Positions 30,844 to 40,412 are shown, numbered from the stretch's first letter. The stretch: 64,000 nucleotides of DNA from Xanthomonas hortorum pv. cynarae (GCF_002939985.1 NZ_MDFM01000013.1:1-64000); one strand, 5' to 3'. The notes: a model not told the origin generated them from the letters alone. Made by a program: numbers and translations.

Positions 30844-32565
30844 ATGAACACCTCCGCACACAGCACGCCCCGCAATGGCGCGCGCTGGCTGACGCAGGCC
30901 CTGGAAGCCGAGGGCGTGGAAACGCTGTTCGGTTATCCGGGCGGCACCATCATGCCGTTCTACGACGCCCTGGTGGATTCCAGGCTCAAGCACATCCTGG
31001 TCCGTCACGAACAGGGCGCCGCCCTGGCCGCCAACGGCTACGCCCGTGCCAGCGGCCGGGTCGGCGTGTGCGTGGCCACCTCCGGCCCGGGCGCCTCCAA
31101 TCTGGTCACCGGCATCGCCGATGCGATGCTCGATTCGGTGCCGATGGTGTGCCTGACCGGCCAGGTCGCCACGCCCTTGCTGGGCACCGACGCGTTCCAG
31201 GAACTGGACGTGTTCGGCATGACCATGCCGATCGTCAAGCACAGCTTTCTGGTGCGGCGGGTGGAGGAACTTCCGCAGATCGTGCGCGAAGCGTTTCGCA
31301 TCGCGCGCGAGGGACGCCCCGGGCCGGTCTTGATCGACCTGCCCAAGGACGTACAGATCGCCGATGCGGCGCATCTGCCCGATCACGTACCGGCAGCGGT
31401 GTTGCCGCCTCCGGCACCGGCGGATGCGAAATTGGCCGAAGCGCTGGCCGCCATCGCCAGCGCCGAACGCCCAGTGGTGTACGGCGGTGGCGGGATTGCA
31501 TTGGCAGGCGCGGTGGACGCGTTCCGGCGGTTTGTCGAAGCCACCGGCATCCCGACGGCACTGACCTTGCGCGGTCTGGGCGCGTTGCCGCATGCGCATC
31601 CGGATTATCTGGGCATGCTGGGCATGCACGGCACCCGCGCGGCCAATATGGCGATCCAGGAATGCGATCTGCTGGTCGTGGTGGGCGCGCGTTTCGACGA
31701 CCGTGCCACCGGCAAGCTGAGCGAGTTCGCTCCGTTTGCGCGCGTCATCCACCTGGATGCCGACGCCTATGAAATTTCCAAGCTGCGCACGGCCGACATC
31801 GCAGTGCCCGGCGATGTGGCACTGAGTCTGAAAGCCTTGAGCGCGGCACGCGGCAACTGCCAGGCCTGGCGTACGCGTTGCTTTGCCAACCGCGAAAAAT
31901 TCGGTGCGCGTTACGACGCGCCCGGCACCGACATCTACGCACCGGCGTTGCTGAAGCGCCTGAGCGAAGTGGCCCCGGCCGACACCATCATCGCCTGCGA
32001 TGTGGGCCAGCATCAGATGTGGGTCGCGCAGCATTGCCGCTTCAACGACCCGCGCAATCACCTCACCAGCGGCGCGCTCGGCACGATGGGCTTCGGCCTG
32101 CCGGCGGCGATGGGCGCGCAGTTCGCCTGCCCCGACCGCACTGTGGTGCTGGTCTCCGGCGACGGCAGTTTCATGATGAACGTGCAGGAGCTGGTGACGA
32201 TCGCGCGCTGCAAGCTGCCGGTGAAGATCGTGCTGCTGGACAACAGCTCGCTGGGCATGGTGCGGCAGTGGCAGGAACTGTTCTTTGCCGAGCGTTACAG
32301 CGAAATCGATCTGTCCGACAACCCGGATTTTGCGGCGTTGGCGCAGGTGTTCGGCATCCCGGCCAAGCGCATCATCGCGCGCGGCGATGTGGATGGCGCA
32401 CTGGCCGAGCTGCTGGCACAGCCCGGCCCCGGCCTGTTGCATGTGAGCATCGACGCGCGTGCCAATGTGTGGCCGCTGGTGCCGCCCAACAATGCCAACA
32501 GCACCATGCTGGACAGCAATCCCGCACATGCGGTCAAGGAGACGCCACATGCGTTACCGGCTTGA
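30844..32565 (+). CDS. ilvG: Acetolactate synthase, large (catalytic) subunit
   Basis: 573 residues. ThDP enzyme joining two pyruvates, or pyruvate and 2-oxobutyrate. ThDP site: LFGYPGGTIMPFYDAL with the catalytic Glu in LVRHEQGAALAANGYARAS. FAD-binding and central domains follow. The ThDP/Mg motif is SGDGSFMMNVQELVTIARCK through DNSSLGMVRQWQ. The gene follows ilvC by 42 nt and overlaps the small subunit gene by 17 nt. The paired small subunit is of the IlvM kind, hence the ilvG name. Confidence 0.95.
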   Translation: MNTSAHSTPRNGARWLTQALEAEGVETLFGYPGGTIMPFYDALVDSRLKHILVRHEQGAALAANGYARASGRVGVCVATSGPGASNLVTGIADAMLDSVPMVCLTGQVATPLLGTDAFQELDVFGMTMPIVKHSFLVRRVEELPQIVREAFRIAREGRPGPVLIDLPKDVQIADAAHLPDHVPAAVLPPPAPADAKLAEALAAIASAERPVVYGGGGIALAGAVDAFRRFVEATGIPTALTLRGLGALPHAHPDYLGMLGMHGTRAANMAIQECDLLVVVGARFDDRATGKLSEFAPFARVIHLDADAYEISKLRTADIAVPGDVALSLKALSAARGNCQAWRTRCFANREKFGARYDAPGTDIYAPALLKRLSEVAPADTIIACDVGQHQMWVAQHCRFNDPRNHLTSGALGTMGFGLPAAMGAQFACPDRTVVLVSGDGSFMMNVQELVTIARCKLPVKIVLLDNSSLGMVRQWQELFFAERYSEIDLSDNPDFAALAQVFGIPAKRIIARGDVDGALAELLAQPGPGLLHVSIDARANVWPLVPPNNANSTMLDSNPAHAVKETPHALPA

Positions 32566-32806
32566 TCTGGTGCTGAAGCCGGCCGAAGGCGCGCTGGTGC
32601 GGGTGCTCGGCATGACCGAGCGGCGCGGCTTCCGCCCGTGCGCCATCCAGGGCGCCGCCGCGCCCGACGATGCCGGGCGCTGGCATCTGCAACTGGACGT
32701 GGACAGCACACGCCCACCGGAAACGCTGCGCCTGCAGTTGGAAAAGGTGTACGACTGCGAGTCGGTGGTGATCACCGCGCTGGAATCGGTCGAGGCTGCG
32801 GCATGA
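32549..32806 (+). CDS. ilvM: Acetolactate synthase, small (ACT-domain) subunit
   Basis: 85 residues, one ACT domain: MRYRLDLVLKPAEGALVRVL, ERRGFRPCAIQ, LEKVYDCESVVITALE. This is the regulatory subunit of the size of IlvM; it activates the catalytic subunit and can confer valine feedback. It overlaps ilvG and its TGA overlaps the ATG of the following small ORF (ATGA), so translation is likely coupled throughout. Confidence 0.88.
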   Translation: MRYRLDLVLKPAEGALVRVLGMTERRGFRPCAIQGAAAPDDAGRWHLQLDVDSTRPPETLRLQLEKVYDCESVVITALESVEAAA

Positions 32807-32904
32807 CCATGCAGACCTCGAGCACGCAGACCTCGCGTGACCATCAGATCGCTGTCCGGAGGTGTCTTCTTCCGGATTGGCCGCGCGCGTGCCGCAATGC
32901 CTGA
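32803..32904 (+). CDS. Small ORF linking ilvM and ilvA
   Basis: 33 codons: MTMQTSSTQTSRDHQIAVRR then [13 protein letters not shown]. Its ATG overlaps the ilvM stop (ATGA) and its TGA overlaps the ilvA ATG (ATGCCTGA). ilvA has no ribosome-binding site of its own, so reinitiation from this ORF is a plausible way to translate it. No homology is recognised and the peptide itself may be irrelevant. Confidence 0.4.
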   Translation: MTMQTSSTQTSRDHQIAVRRCLLPDWPRACRNA

Positions 32905-34015
32905 TTCCGGCCGCCCCTCTTCGCGGGAGCCAGACGTAAGCGACGTGGCCATCAGCGTGGCCGACGTGCTGGCCGCGCAGGCGCGTCTGCGCAAATACCT
33001 GTCGCCTACGCCGCTGCATTACGCCGAGCGTTTCGGTGTGTGGCTGAAGCTGGAAAACCTGCAGCGCACCGGCTCCTACAAGGTGCGCGGCGCACTGAAT
33101 GCGCTGCTGGCCGGGCTGGAACGCGGCGACGAGCGCCCGGTGATCTGCGCCTCGGCCGGTAACCATGCGCAAGGGGTGGCGTGGTCGGCGTATCGGCTGG
33201 GCGTGCAGGCCATCACGGTGATGCCGTACGGCGCGCCGCAGACCAAGATTGCCGGTGTCGCGCACTGGGGCGCCACTGTGCGGCAACACGGCAACAGCTA
33301 TGACGAGGCGTTTGCGTTTGCGCGCGAGCTGGCCGATCAGAATGGCTACCGCTTTCTCTCGGCCTTCGACGACCCGGATGTGATCGCCGGGCAAGGCACG
33401 GTCGGCATCGAACTGGCCGCGCATGCGCCGGATGTGGTGATCGTGCCGATCGGCGGCGGTGGGCTGGCCTCCGGGGTGGCGCTGGCGCTGAAATCGCAAG
33501 GCGTGCGCATCGTCGGTGCGCAGGTGGAAGGCGTGGATTCGATGGCCCGCGCGGTGCGCGGCGACTTCCGCGAAATCACCCCGGTGCCCACGCTGGCCGA
33601 CGGTGTGAAGGTCAAGATTCCCGGCTTCCTGACCCGCCGTTTATGCGCGAGTCTGCTCGACGATGTGGTGATCGTGCGCGAAGCCGAATTACGCGAAACC
33701 CTGGTACGTCTGGCGCTGGAAGAACACGTCATCGCCGAGGGCGCCGGGGCACTCGCCTTGGCCGCCGGTCGCCGCGTTTCAGGCAAACGCAAATGTGCAG
33801 TGGTCTCTGGCGGTAATATCGACGCAACTGTGCTGGCCACCCTCTTGTCCGAGGTGCGGCCGCGTCCGCCACGCAAGCCGCGTCGTCGCAATACCGAGCG
33901 ACTGCGCAACGAACGCAGCGCCAAGTCACTTCCCGAAACACCCGTTCTTTCCCGCCCATCCGCAGTCGCTCCAACGCCTGTCACCGCCATCGCCGTAGAG
34001 GAGTCTTCCTGGTGA
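32897..34015 (+). CDS. ilvA: Threonine dehydratase (short form, no regulatory ACT-like domains)
   Basis: 372 residues. PLP enzyme that deaminates threonine to 2-oxobutyrate, the entry to isoleucine. The PLP Lys is in [33 protein letters not shown] and [15 protein letters not shown] bind substrate and phosphate. The C-terminal regulatory region of biosynthetic IlvA is missing; instead there is a basic, proline-rich tail of about 55 residues ([20 protein letters not shown]). Residue content therefore resembles the TdcB type, but position in the ilv operon argues for a biosynthetic role. GTG at 32837 is an alternative start. The stop overlaps the leuA GTG (GTGA). Confidence 0.88.
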   Translation: MPDSGRPSSREPDVSDVAISVADVLAAQARLRKYLSPTPLHYAERFGVWLKLENLQRTGSYKVRGALNALLAGLERGDERPVICASAGNHAQGVAWSAYRLGVQAITVMPYGAPQTKIAGVAHWGATVRQHGNSYDEAFAFARELADQNGYRFLSAFDDPDVIAGQGTVGIELAAHAPDVVIVPIGGGGLASGVALALKSQGVRIVGAQVEGVDSMARAVRGDFREITPVPTLADGVKVKIPGFLTRRLCASLLDDVVIVREAELRETLVRLALEEHVIAEGAGALALAAGRRVSGKRKCAVVSGGNIDATVLATLLSEVRPRPPRKPRRRNTERLRNERSAKSLPETPVLSRPSAVAPTPVTAIAVEESSW

Positions 34016-35574
34016 ACACGACCGTATCCAACCAGACCCCGCGTATCCGAATTTTCGACACCACCCTGCGCGACGGCGAGCAATCCCCCGGCTGCAGCAT
34101 GACGCCCCAGCAAAAGCTGGTGATGGCGCGCGCGCTGGACGAGCTCGGCGTGGACATCATCGAAACCGGTTTCCCGGCCAGCTCGCATTCCGACCGCGAA
34201 GCCGTCGCGATGATCGGCCGCGAGTTGCGTCGCCCCACGCTGGCGGTGCTGTCGCGCTGCCTGCAGGCCGATATCGAAACCTCCGCACGCGCACTGGAAG
34301 CAGCCGCCAATCCGCGCCTGCATGTGTTCCTGTCCACCAGCCCATTGCACCGCGAGCACAAGCTGCGCATGAGCCGCGAGCAGGTGCTGGAGTCGGTGCA
34401 CAGGCATGTGACGCTGGCGCGTGGCTACATCGACGATGTCGAGTTTTCCGCCGAAGATGCCACCCGTACCGAAGAGGATTTCCTGGCCGAGGTCACCCGC
34501 GTGGCGATCGCCGCCGGTGCCACCACGATCAATCTGCCGGACACGGTGGGCTTCACCACGCCGGAAGAAATCCGCGGCATGTTCTCGCGCCTGATCGCCA
34601 GCGTGGAAGGGGCCGACACCGTCATCTTCAGCGCGCACTGCCATAACGATCTGGGTCTGGCAGTGGCAAATTCGCTGGCGGCGATCGAAGGCGGCGCGCG
34701 CCAGGTCGAATGCACCATCAACGGCATCGGTGAGCGTGCGGGCAACTGCGCACTGGAAGAAATCACCATGGCACTCAAGGTGCGCGGTGCGTTCTACAAC
34801 ATCGATACCGAGATCAACACGCCGCGCATCGTGTCCACTTCGCAATTGCTGCAGCGCCTGGTCGGCATGCCGGTGCAGCGCAACAAGGCGGTGGTCGGCG
34901 GCAATGCGTTCGCGCACGAGTCGGGCATCCATCAGCACGGCATGCTGCGCCATCGCGGCACTTACGAAATCATGCGTCCGGAAGACGTGGGCTGGGAGTC
35001 CTCGCAGATGGTGCTGGGCCGTCACAGTGGCCGTGCGGCAGTGGAGCAGCGTCTGCGCGCATTGGGTTATTTGCTGGAAGAAGACGAGGTCAAGCTGGTC
35101 TTCGAGCAGTTCAAGGCATTGTGCGAGAAGCAGCGCGTGGTCACCGACGCCGATCTGCAAACGTTGATGCAGGATGCCACCGTGCAGGAAGGCTACCGCC
35201 TGGCCTCGATGACCATCAGCGATGTCGGCAGCCGCGCGAATGCGCTGGTGGAGTTGTCCGATCCGGAAGGCAATCGTGTTGCCGAAACCGCACAAGGCAA
35301 TGGTCCGGTGGATGCGCTATTCGGTGCGCTGGCCTCGGCCACCGGTGTGAAGCTGGAGCTGGACAGCTATCAGGTCCACAGCGTGGGCATCGGTGCGGAC
35401 GCACGTGGCGAAGCCAGCCTGAGCGTGCGCCACGACGGCGTGGAATACGAAGGCACCGGCACCAGCAAGGACATCATCGAAGCCAGCGCGCTGGCGTGGT
35501 TGGATGTGGCCAATCGCCTGTTGCGTCAGCGCCAGCGTGGCGTGGTTGCCGGTAAGACGGCTGCGGTGGCGTAG
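34012..35574 (+). CDS. leuA: 2-isopropylmalate synthase
   Basis: 520 residues. Condenses acetyl-CoA with 2-oxoisovalerate, the first leucine step. TIM barrel with [16 protein letters not shown], metal ligands [14 protein letters not shown], and [20 protein letters not shown]. The C-terminal about 130 residues form the LeuA allosteric domain (leucine feedback), with [20 protein letters not shown] and the closing [13 protein letters not shown] start with GAGGAG eight bases upstream; four-base overlap with ilvA. A terminator follows 29 nt after the stop, ending the operon. Confidence 0.97.
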   Translation: MNTTVSNQTPRIRIFDTTLRDGEQSPGCSMTPQQKLVMARALDELGVDIIETGFPASSHSDREAVAMIGRELRRPTLAVLSRCLQADIETSARALEAAANPRLHVFLSTSPLHREHKLRMSREQVLESVHRHVTLARGYIDDVEFSAEDATRTEEDFLAEVTRVAIAAGATTINLPDTVGFTTPEEIRGMFSRLIASVEGADTVIFSAHCHNDLGLAVANSLAAIEGGARQVECTINGIGERAGNCALEEITMALKVRGAFYNIDTEINTPRIVSTSQLLQRLVGMPVQRNKAVVGGNAFAHESGIHQHGMLRHRGTYEIMRPEDVGWESSQMVLGRHSGRAAVEQRLRALGYLLEEDEVKLVFEQFKALCEKQRVVTDADLQTLMQDATVQEGYRLASMTISDVGSRANALVELSDPEGNRVAETAQGNGPVDALFGALASATGVKLELDSYQVHSVGIGADARGEASLSVRHDGVEYEGTGTSKDIIEASALAWLDVANRLLRQRQRGVVAGKTAAVA

Positions 35575-35603
35575 CGCTGCAATCAACTCGACGATGTAAA
35601 CCT

Positions 35604-35643
35604 GACGGCTAGCGGAGTGATCTGCTGGCCGTCTTGCTTTTCG
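35604..35643 (+). terminator. Terminator of the ilv-leuA operon
   Basis: GACGGCTAGC (35604-35613) pairs with GCTGGCCGTC (35624-35633) with one G-T pair; TTGCTTTTC follows. Confidence 0.8.
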
Positions 35644-35674
35644 GTGGTTGGTGATTTGAACGTTTTCTAAGAAT

Positions 35675-35716
35675 GCATTGCGTGCCGATCAGCAGCCGCG
35701 AAGAGTGGGAGCGCGG
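35675..35716 (+). repeat. 42-bp direct repeat, copy 1
   Basis: A 42-bp sequence beginning GCATTGCGTGCCGATCAGCA occurs here and again at 36045-36086 with a single mismatch. The two copies lie 370 bp apart, one upstream of each palindromic element in this gap. Confidence 0.9.
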
Positions 35717-35783
35717 CGCCGCATCGACCAATCCCACGCACGACGTCTGCCGGTTTCGTGCAAATGCCTCGATCACTGAGGGC

Positions 35784-35885
35784 GCTTGCGCGCGTACCGG
35801 CGTGGGACACGCCGCAAGTACGTCCGTGTAGGCTCTTACGCGGCATCCATGCCGCGTAAGGTCCCACGCCGGTACGCGCGCAAGC
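35784..35885. repeat. Palindromic intergenic element, copy A1
   Basis: 102 bp. Perfect 25-nt outer inverted repeats (35784-35808 and 35861-35885) flank a core holding GCCGCAAGTACGTCC, TGTAGGCTC and a 26-nt inner palindrome (35835-35860, CTTACGCGGCAT / ATGCCGCGTAAG). The core matches copy A2 at 47.6 kb almost exactly; the arms do not. Confidence 0.9.
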
Positions 35886-36044
35886 ACCTCCGAATATTGT
35901 TGGTGGCTGAAGGAGAAGCGTTACTTGGTTGATTGATCATGCTTTGGAACGCGCCCTTCGCTGGCGGAATCATGGCAAAGCAATAGACGAAAAACTGCAT
36001 CGACTACCGACTACCGAATCTGCAAGCATTACGCCTACCAAAAA

Positions 36045-36086
36045 GCATTGCTTGCCGATCAGCAGCCGCGAAGAGTGGGAGCGCGG
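36045..36086 (+). repeat. 42-bp direct repeat, copy 2
   Basis: Second copy of the 35675-35716 repeat, one mismatch. Its end overlaps the left arm of palindromic element B1. Confidence 0.9.
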
Positions 36087-36187
36087 TGTCGCGTCCAGGG
36101 GCGGGACCGTGTGGCGGCATGGATGCCGCCACCGAGCCTACATGGACGTACTTGCGGCGTGTCCCGACACTGGATGCGGCACCGCGC
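36081..36187. repeat. Palindromic intergenic element, copy B1
   Basis: 107 bp, inverted relative to A1. The arms at 36081-36107 and 36161-36187 match at 23 of 27 positions. The inner palindrome is GTGGCGGCAT / ATGCCGCCAC (36111-36132), followed by GAGCCTACATGGACGTACTT, the reverse complement of the A1 core. Both lie in the 703-bp convergent gap between leuA and leuB (35575-36277), which holds no gene. Confidence 0.9.
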
Positions 36188-36201
36188 TATCGATGACCCT
36201 C

Positions 36202-36242
36202 AAAAACGAAAGCGGCCATCGCCCAATAAAGCGATGACCGCT
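36202..36242 (-). terminator. Terminator of the leuC-leuD-methyltransferase-leuB operon
   Basis: The 12-nt arms at 36211-36222 and 36231-36242 pair with one mismatch. On the minus strand the hairpin is followed by TTCGTTTTTG. Confidence 0.8.
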
Positions 36243-36277
36243 GCTAGCTCAACGAAAGACAAGCTGTACGATCACGC

Positions 36278-37351
36278 TTACAGCGCAGCAACCACCGCAT
36301 CACCCATTGCGACCGTGCCGACCTTGGTCGTGCCTTCCGACCAGATGTCGGCGGTGCGCAGGCCCTGGTCGAGCACCTTGCCGACAGCGCGCTCGATCGC
36401 ATCGGCAGCGGCGGCCTGCGCGAAGGTGTAACGCAACATCATCGCCACCGACAGGATGGTCGCCAACGGATTGGCAATGCCCTGCCCTGCGATATCCGGT
36501 GCCGAACCATGGCACGGCTCGTACATGCCCTTGCTGTTGGCATCCAGCGAGGCCGAGGGCAGCATGCCGATCGAGCCGGTGAGCATCGATGCTTGATCGG
36601 ACAGGATGTCGCCGAACATGTTGTCGGTCACGATCACGTCGAACTGCTTGGGTGCACGCACCAACTGCATGGCCGCGTTGTCCACGTACATGTGCGACAG
36701 CGCGATGTCCGGATAATCCTTCGCGACTTCCTCCACCACCGCGCGCCAGAGCTGGCTCGATGCCAGCACATTGGCCTTGTCGACCGAGCAGAGTTTCTTG
36801 CCGCGCAAGCGCGCCATCTCGAAGCCGGCCTTGGCGATGCGGCGAATCTCGCTTTCGCTGTACGGCAAGGTGTCGTACGCCTGACGCTCACCATTTTCCA
36901 GCGTGCGCGTACCACGCGGTTGGCCGAAGTAAATGCCGCCGGTGAGTTCACGCAAGATCAGCAGATCCAGCCCCGCAACGACCTCCGGCTTGAGCGTGGA
37001 GGCATCGGCCAGCTGCGGATACAACAGCGCCGGACGCAAATTGGCGAACAAACCCAGCTGCGAGCGGATCTTGAGCAACCCACGTTCCGGACGCAGCGAT
37101 GGATCGATGGTGTCCCATTGCGGCCCGCCGACCGCGCCTAACAGCACCGCATCGGCAGCGCGCGCGCGCTCCAGCGTTTCGTCGGCCAGCGGACTGCCGT
37201 ACTTGTCGTAGGCCGCGCCACCCAGTTCGTCGTACACCAGGGTAAAGCCCAGGCCATGTTGCGCATCGATCCGCGTCAGCACCTTGACCGCTTCGGCCAT
37301 GATCTCCGGGCCGATGCCGTCGCCGGGAAGAATCAAAATCTGCTTGCTCAT
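36278..37351 (-). CDS. leuB: 3-isopropylmalate dehydrogenase
   Basis: 357 residues. NAD+-dependent oxidative decarboxylation giving 2-oxoisocaproate, the last leucine-specific step. [20 protein letters not shown] at the N-terminus, the substrate Arg/Tyr region [14 protein letters not shown], and the metal-binding [20 protein letters not shown] with [24 protein letters not shown] lies five bases before the ATG. It follows the methyltransferase gene by about 37 nt. Confidence 0.97.
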   Translation of the reverse strand: MSKQILILPGDGIGPEIMAEAVKVLTRIDAQHGLGFTLVYDELGGAAYDKYGSPLADETLERARAADAVLLGAVGGPQWDTIDPSLRPERGLLKIRSQLGLFANLRPALLYPQLADASTLKPEVVAGLDLLILRELTGGIYFGQPRGTRTLENGERQAYDTLPYSESEIRRIAKAGFEMARLRGKKLCSVDKANVLASSQLWRAVVEEVAKDYPDIALSHMYVDNAAMQLVRAPKQFDVIVTDNMFGDILSDQASMLTGSIGMLPSASLDANSKGMYEPCHGSAPDIAGQGIANPLATILSVAMMLRYTFAQAAAADAIERAVGKVLDQGLRTADIWSEGTTKVGTVAMGDAVVAAL

Positions 37352-37388
37352 GCAATCCTCGTGAGTTGGCGCCGTAGCGCCCTGAAAA

Positions 37389-38174
37389 TCAACGTGTGGC
37401 CCATACAACCAGCACATCGGTGCTGAAGGAACCATCGGCGGCAATCTGAAAGTAGTCGCGGACCTCGTCCACCGCCGCGTCCTGCAATGCGCGAATGGCC
37501 GCGCGCAACACCTCCGGCGTGCGCATGCGGTCTACCCAGCTCTGATAGTCCAGCTGCAGCCGTTGGCACTGATGACGCTGCACCTGCAAGCCGGCATCGC
37601 CCAGCATCTGCAACCACTGCGCCACGCCGTAGTCGCGCACATGGCTGGTATCGCGCAGCAGCTCGATCGCCTGCAGGTGCGTGTCCAGCAATGGCAGCCC
37701 AGGCGCCACCACATCGATAAAGGCAGCGATCCCGCCTGGCCGCAGCACGCGCCGCACTTCGCGCAGTGCCTGTCCCAGGTCGCTCCAATGGTGCGCCGAG
37801 TAGCGGCTGACCACGGCATCCAGGCTGCCGCTTTCGAACGGCAAGCGCTCGGCGACGCCTTGCGCAGTACGTACCTGTGCCAGCCCACGCTCGGCGGCGG
37901 TGGCCGCCACCACATTGAGCATGTCGGCAGACAGATCATAGGCCACCACCTCGGCCATCAACGGCGCCAGCTGGAAACTCACATGCCCGGCACCGCAGCC
38001 CAGGTCGAGCAATCGGCCGTTGCGATGACCGGCCAGACCAGCGCGGAGTTCGGCGAATTCGGCGCCTTGCGCATGCACGTCGCTATGCAGATAGGCCTGC
38101 GCCTGCGGCCCGAACTGCGCAGCGACATGCGCGCGCTGCGCTCCCGCATCGGTGGCGTTGGCAACCGAGTTCAT
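37389..38174 (-). CDS. Class I SAM-dependent methyltransferase inside the leu operon
   Basis: 261 residues. UbiE-like fold: SAM motif [21 protein letters not shown], acidic loop [11 protein letters not shown], post-motif [20 protein letters not shown] and [17 protein letters not shown]. The substrate is unknown. The ATG overlaps the leuD stop by four bases (ATGA), so it is translationally coupled to leuD and lies between leuD and leuB. It is not a known leucine enzyme; a link to leucine pathway metabolites is only suggested by position. Confidence 0.88.
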   Translation of the reverse strand: MNSVANATDAGAQRAHVAAQFGPQAQAYLHSDVHAQGAEFAELRAGLAGHRNGRLLDLGCGAGHVSFQLAPLMAEVVAYDLSADMLNVVAATAAERGLAQVRTAQGVAERLPFESGSLDAVVSRYSAHHWSDLGQALREVRRVLRPGGIAAFIDVVAPGLPLLDTHLQAIELLRDTSHVRDYGVAQWLQMLGDAGLQVQRHQCQRLQLDYQSWVDRMRTPEVLRAAIRALQDAAVDEVRDYFQIAADGSFSTDVLVVWATR

Positions 38175-38818
38175 TGCAGTGCGCCGAACAACCACGGTTG
38201 ACGCGCGCGATGGCCTTGTTCGAAGCGACCGATCGCATCGGCGTCCTGCAAGGTCAGGCCGATGTCGTCCAGCCCGTTGAGCAGGCAGTGCTTGCGGAAC
38301 GCATCGATCTCGAAGCTATATTCCACACCATCGGAGCGGCGCACGCGTTGTGCGGCCAGATCCACGGTGAGTTGATAGCCCTCGGTGGCCAGGCACTGCG
38401 CGAACAAGGCGTCCACTTCCGCTTCGGCCAGCACGATCGGCAGCAGGCCGTTCTTGAAACTGTTGTTAAAGAAGATGTCGGCAAAGCTCGGTGCAATCAC
38501 TGCGCGAAAGCCGTACTCGTCCAGCGCCCACGGCGCGTGCTCGCGCGAGGAACCGCAGCCGAAGTTTTCGCGTGCCAGCAACACACTGGCGCCTTGATAG
38601 CGCGGGAAATTGAGGACGAACTCCGGGTTGATCGGGCGCTGGCTGTTGTAGCGACCAGGCTCGCCGATATCCAGATACCGCCACTCGTCGAACAGGTTCG
38701 GACCGAAACCGGTGCGCTTGATCGACTTGAGAAATTGCTTGGGAATGATCTGGTCGGTATCGACGTTGGCGCGATCCAGCGGCGCGACCAGTCCGGTGTG
38801 TTGGATGAAAGGGGTCAT
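38171..38818 (-). CDS. leuD: 3-isopropylmalate dehydratase, small subunit
   Basis: 215 residues. Swivel-domain subunit of isopropylmalate isomerase, working with LeuC. Family marks: [59 protein letters not shown]. It overlaps the methyltransferase start by four bases and is separated from leuC by 66 nt of repeat-like DNA. Confidence 0.96.
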   Translation of the reverse strand: MTPFIQHTGLVAPLDRANVDTDQIIPKQFLKSIKRTGFGPNLFDEWRYLDIGEPGRYNSQRPINPEFVLNFPRYQGASVLLARENFGCGSSREHAPWALDEYGFRAVIAPSFADIFFNNSFKNGLLPIVLAEAEVDALFAQCLATEGYQLTVDLAAQRVRRSDGVEYSFEIDAFRKHCLLNGLDDIGLTLQDADAIGRFEQGHRARQPWLFGALQ

Positions 38819-38828
38819 TAGGAGTGCC

Positions 38829-38917
38829 GGGATTAGGGATTGGTAATTGGGGATTCGAAAAAGCTGGAATACGCAGACCGGTCTTTACGAATCCCGAATC
38901 CCCACTCCCAAATCCCC
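38829..38917. repeat. GGGATT-type intergenic repeat, inverted arrangement
   Basis: The left half (38829-38857) has spaced GGGATT units; the right half (38888-38917) has the complementary GAATCCC and AATCCCC units. The element occupies the leuC-leuD gap and its right half forms the last codons of leuC. Confidence 0.7.
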
Positions 38918-40333
38918 AAGCTCACGCACATCAACGAAGTGACCACTGATCGCAGCAGCCGCTGCCATCGCCGGGCTGACCAGATGGGTGCGGCCGCCGG
39001 CGCCCTGGCGGCCTTCGAAATTGCGGTTGGAGGTGGAGGCGCAATGCTCGCCGCTGCCCAGCTTGTCCGGGTTCATCGCCAGACACATCGAACAACCCGG
39101 CTCGCGCCATTCGAAGCCGGCGTCCAGAAACACCTTGTCCAGGCCTTCGGCTTCGGCCTGCGCCTTGACCAGGCCCGAGCCCGGCACCACCAATGCTTGC
39201 TTGATGGTGGAAGCGACCTTGCGGCCCTTGGCAACTGCAGCGGCCGCACGCAGATCTTCGATGCGCGAGTTGGTGCATGAGCCGATGAACACGCGATCCA
39301 GATGGATGTCGGTGATCGGCTGATTTGCCCGCAAACCCATGTATTTCAGCGCGCGCTCGATCGAGTCGCGCCTGGTCGGATCCTGTTCGGCGGCCGGATC
39401 CGGCACGTGCTGGTCCACCGCCAGCACCATCTCCGGCGAGGTACCCCAGCTGACCTGCGGCTTGATGTCTTCCGCGCGCAGTTCCACCACTGTGTCGAAG
39501 TGCGCATCGGCATCGGACACCAGCGTGCTCCACAACGCGACCGCCGCGTCCCAGTCGGCGCCCTTGGGCGCGAACGGGCGACCTTTGACGTAGGCAATCG
39601 TCTTGTCGTCCACCGCCACCATGCCGACGCGCGCGCCGGCTTCGATCGACATGTTGCAGATGGTCATGCGGCCTTCGATCGACAACTCGCGGATCGCGCT
39701 GCCGGCAAATTCCAGCGCATGGCCGTTGCCGCCAGCGGTGCCGATCTTGCCGATCACCGCCAGCACGATGTCCTTGGCGGTCACGCCGAACGGCAGCGTG
39801 CCTTCCACGCGTACCTGCATGTTCTTCATCTTCTTGGCGATCAGGCATTGCGTGGCGAGCACATGCTCGACCTCCGAGGTGCCGATGCCATGCGCCAGCG
39901 CGCCGAACGCGCCGTGCGTGGAGGTATGCGAATCGCCGCAGACCACGGTCATGCCCGGCAAGGTGGCGCCCTGCTCCGGGCCGACCACATGCACGATGCC
40001 CTGGCGCGCGTCGTTCATCTTGAACTCGAGGATGCCGAAGTCGTCGCAGTTCTCGTCCAGGGTCTGCACCTGCAGGCGCGAGACTGCGTCGGTGATCGAC
40101 TCCAGCCCGCCCTGACGCTCGGCACGCGTGGTCGGCACGTTGTGGTCGGGCGTTGCGATATTGGCGTCGATGCGCCAAGGCTTGCGCCCGGCCAGGCGCA
40201 GGCCTTCGAAAGCTTGCGGCGAGGTCACTTCGTGCAGGATGTGGCGGTCGATATAGATCAGCGACGAACCATCGTCACGGCGCGTGACCTCGTGCAGTTC
40301 CCACAACTTGTCGTACAGCGTCTTGGCAGTCAT
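38885..40333 (-). CDS. leuC: 3-isopropylmalate dehydratase, large subunit
   Basis: 482 residues. Aconitase-family 4Fe-4S subunit that isomerises 2- to 3-isopropylmalate with LeuD. Family marks: [37 protein letters not shown] (first cluster Cys) and [13 protein letters not shown] (the CxxC pair). The normal family end is near GHFVDVREL; here [10 protein letters not shown] is added, coded by the intergenic repeat. The ATG at 40331-40333 opens on [16 protein letters not shown]. It is first in the leu operon and divergent from the LysR gene. Confidence 0.96.
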   Translation of the reverse strand: MTAKTLYDKLWELHEVTRRDDGSSLIYIDRHILHEVTSPQAFEGLRLAGRKPWRIDANIATPDHNVPTTRAERQGGLESITDAVSRLQVQTLDENCDDFGILEFKMNDARQGIVHVVGPEQGATLPGMTVVCGDSHTSTHGAFGALAHGIGTSEVEHVLATQCLIAKKMKNMQVRVEGTLPFGVTAKDIVLAVIGKIGTAGGNGHALEFAGSAIRELSIEGRMTICNMSIEAGARVGMVAVDDKTIAYVKGRPFAPKGADWDAAVALWSTLVSDADAHFDTVVELRAEDIKPQVSWGTSPEMVLAVDQHVPDPAAEQDPTRRDSIERALKYMGLRANQPITDIHLDRVFIGSCTNSRIEDLRAAAAVAKGRKVASTIKQALVVPGSGLVKAQAEAEGLDKVFLDAGFEWREPGCSMCLAMNPDKLGSGEHCASTSNRNFEGRQGAGGRTHLVSPAMAAAAAISGHFVDVRELGDLGVGIRDS

Positions 40334-40412
40334 CGCAGCAACCCGATTGGCGGATGGTGGGTGGCCCACCTGGCTGAGTTCGATGCTAGGAGCTTGCCTT
40401 GGATAACGCAAA

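Noticed and set aside
29770..32550. 926-codon open frame on the minus strand opposite ilvC and ilvG
   Set aside because: It is antisense to two clearly conserved enzymes, has His/Gln/Arg-rich composition typical of GC-rich shadow frames, and no recognisable domain.
32897..34015. ilvA as a truncated pseudogene because the regulatory C-terminus is missing
   Set aside because: The catalytic domain is complete, the frame is open with a coupled start and stop, and short threonine dehydratases are a known class.
33346..35295. 649-codon open frame opposite ilvA and leuA
   Set aside because: Shadow frame; no domain, and the genes on the other strand are unmistakable.
35575..36277. Possible CRISPR array or mobile element because of repeated sequence
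   Set aside because: Only two copies of each repeat, palindromic elements in inverted orientation, no regular spacers, no transposase and no cas genes.
35929..36431. Short open frames in the leuA-leuB gap
   Set aside because: They are translations of the palindromic elements and direct repeats, which recur at 47.5-48 kb with the same spurious peptides.
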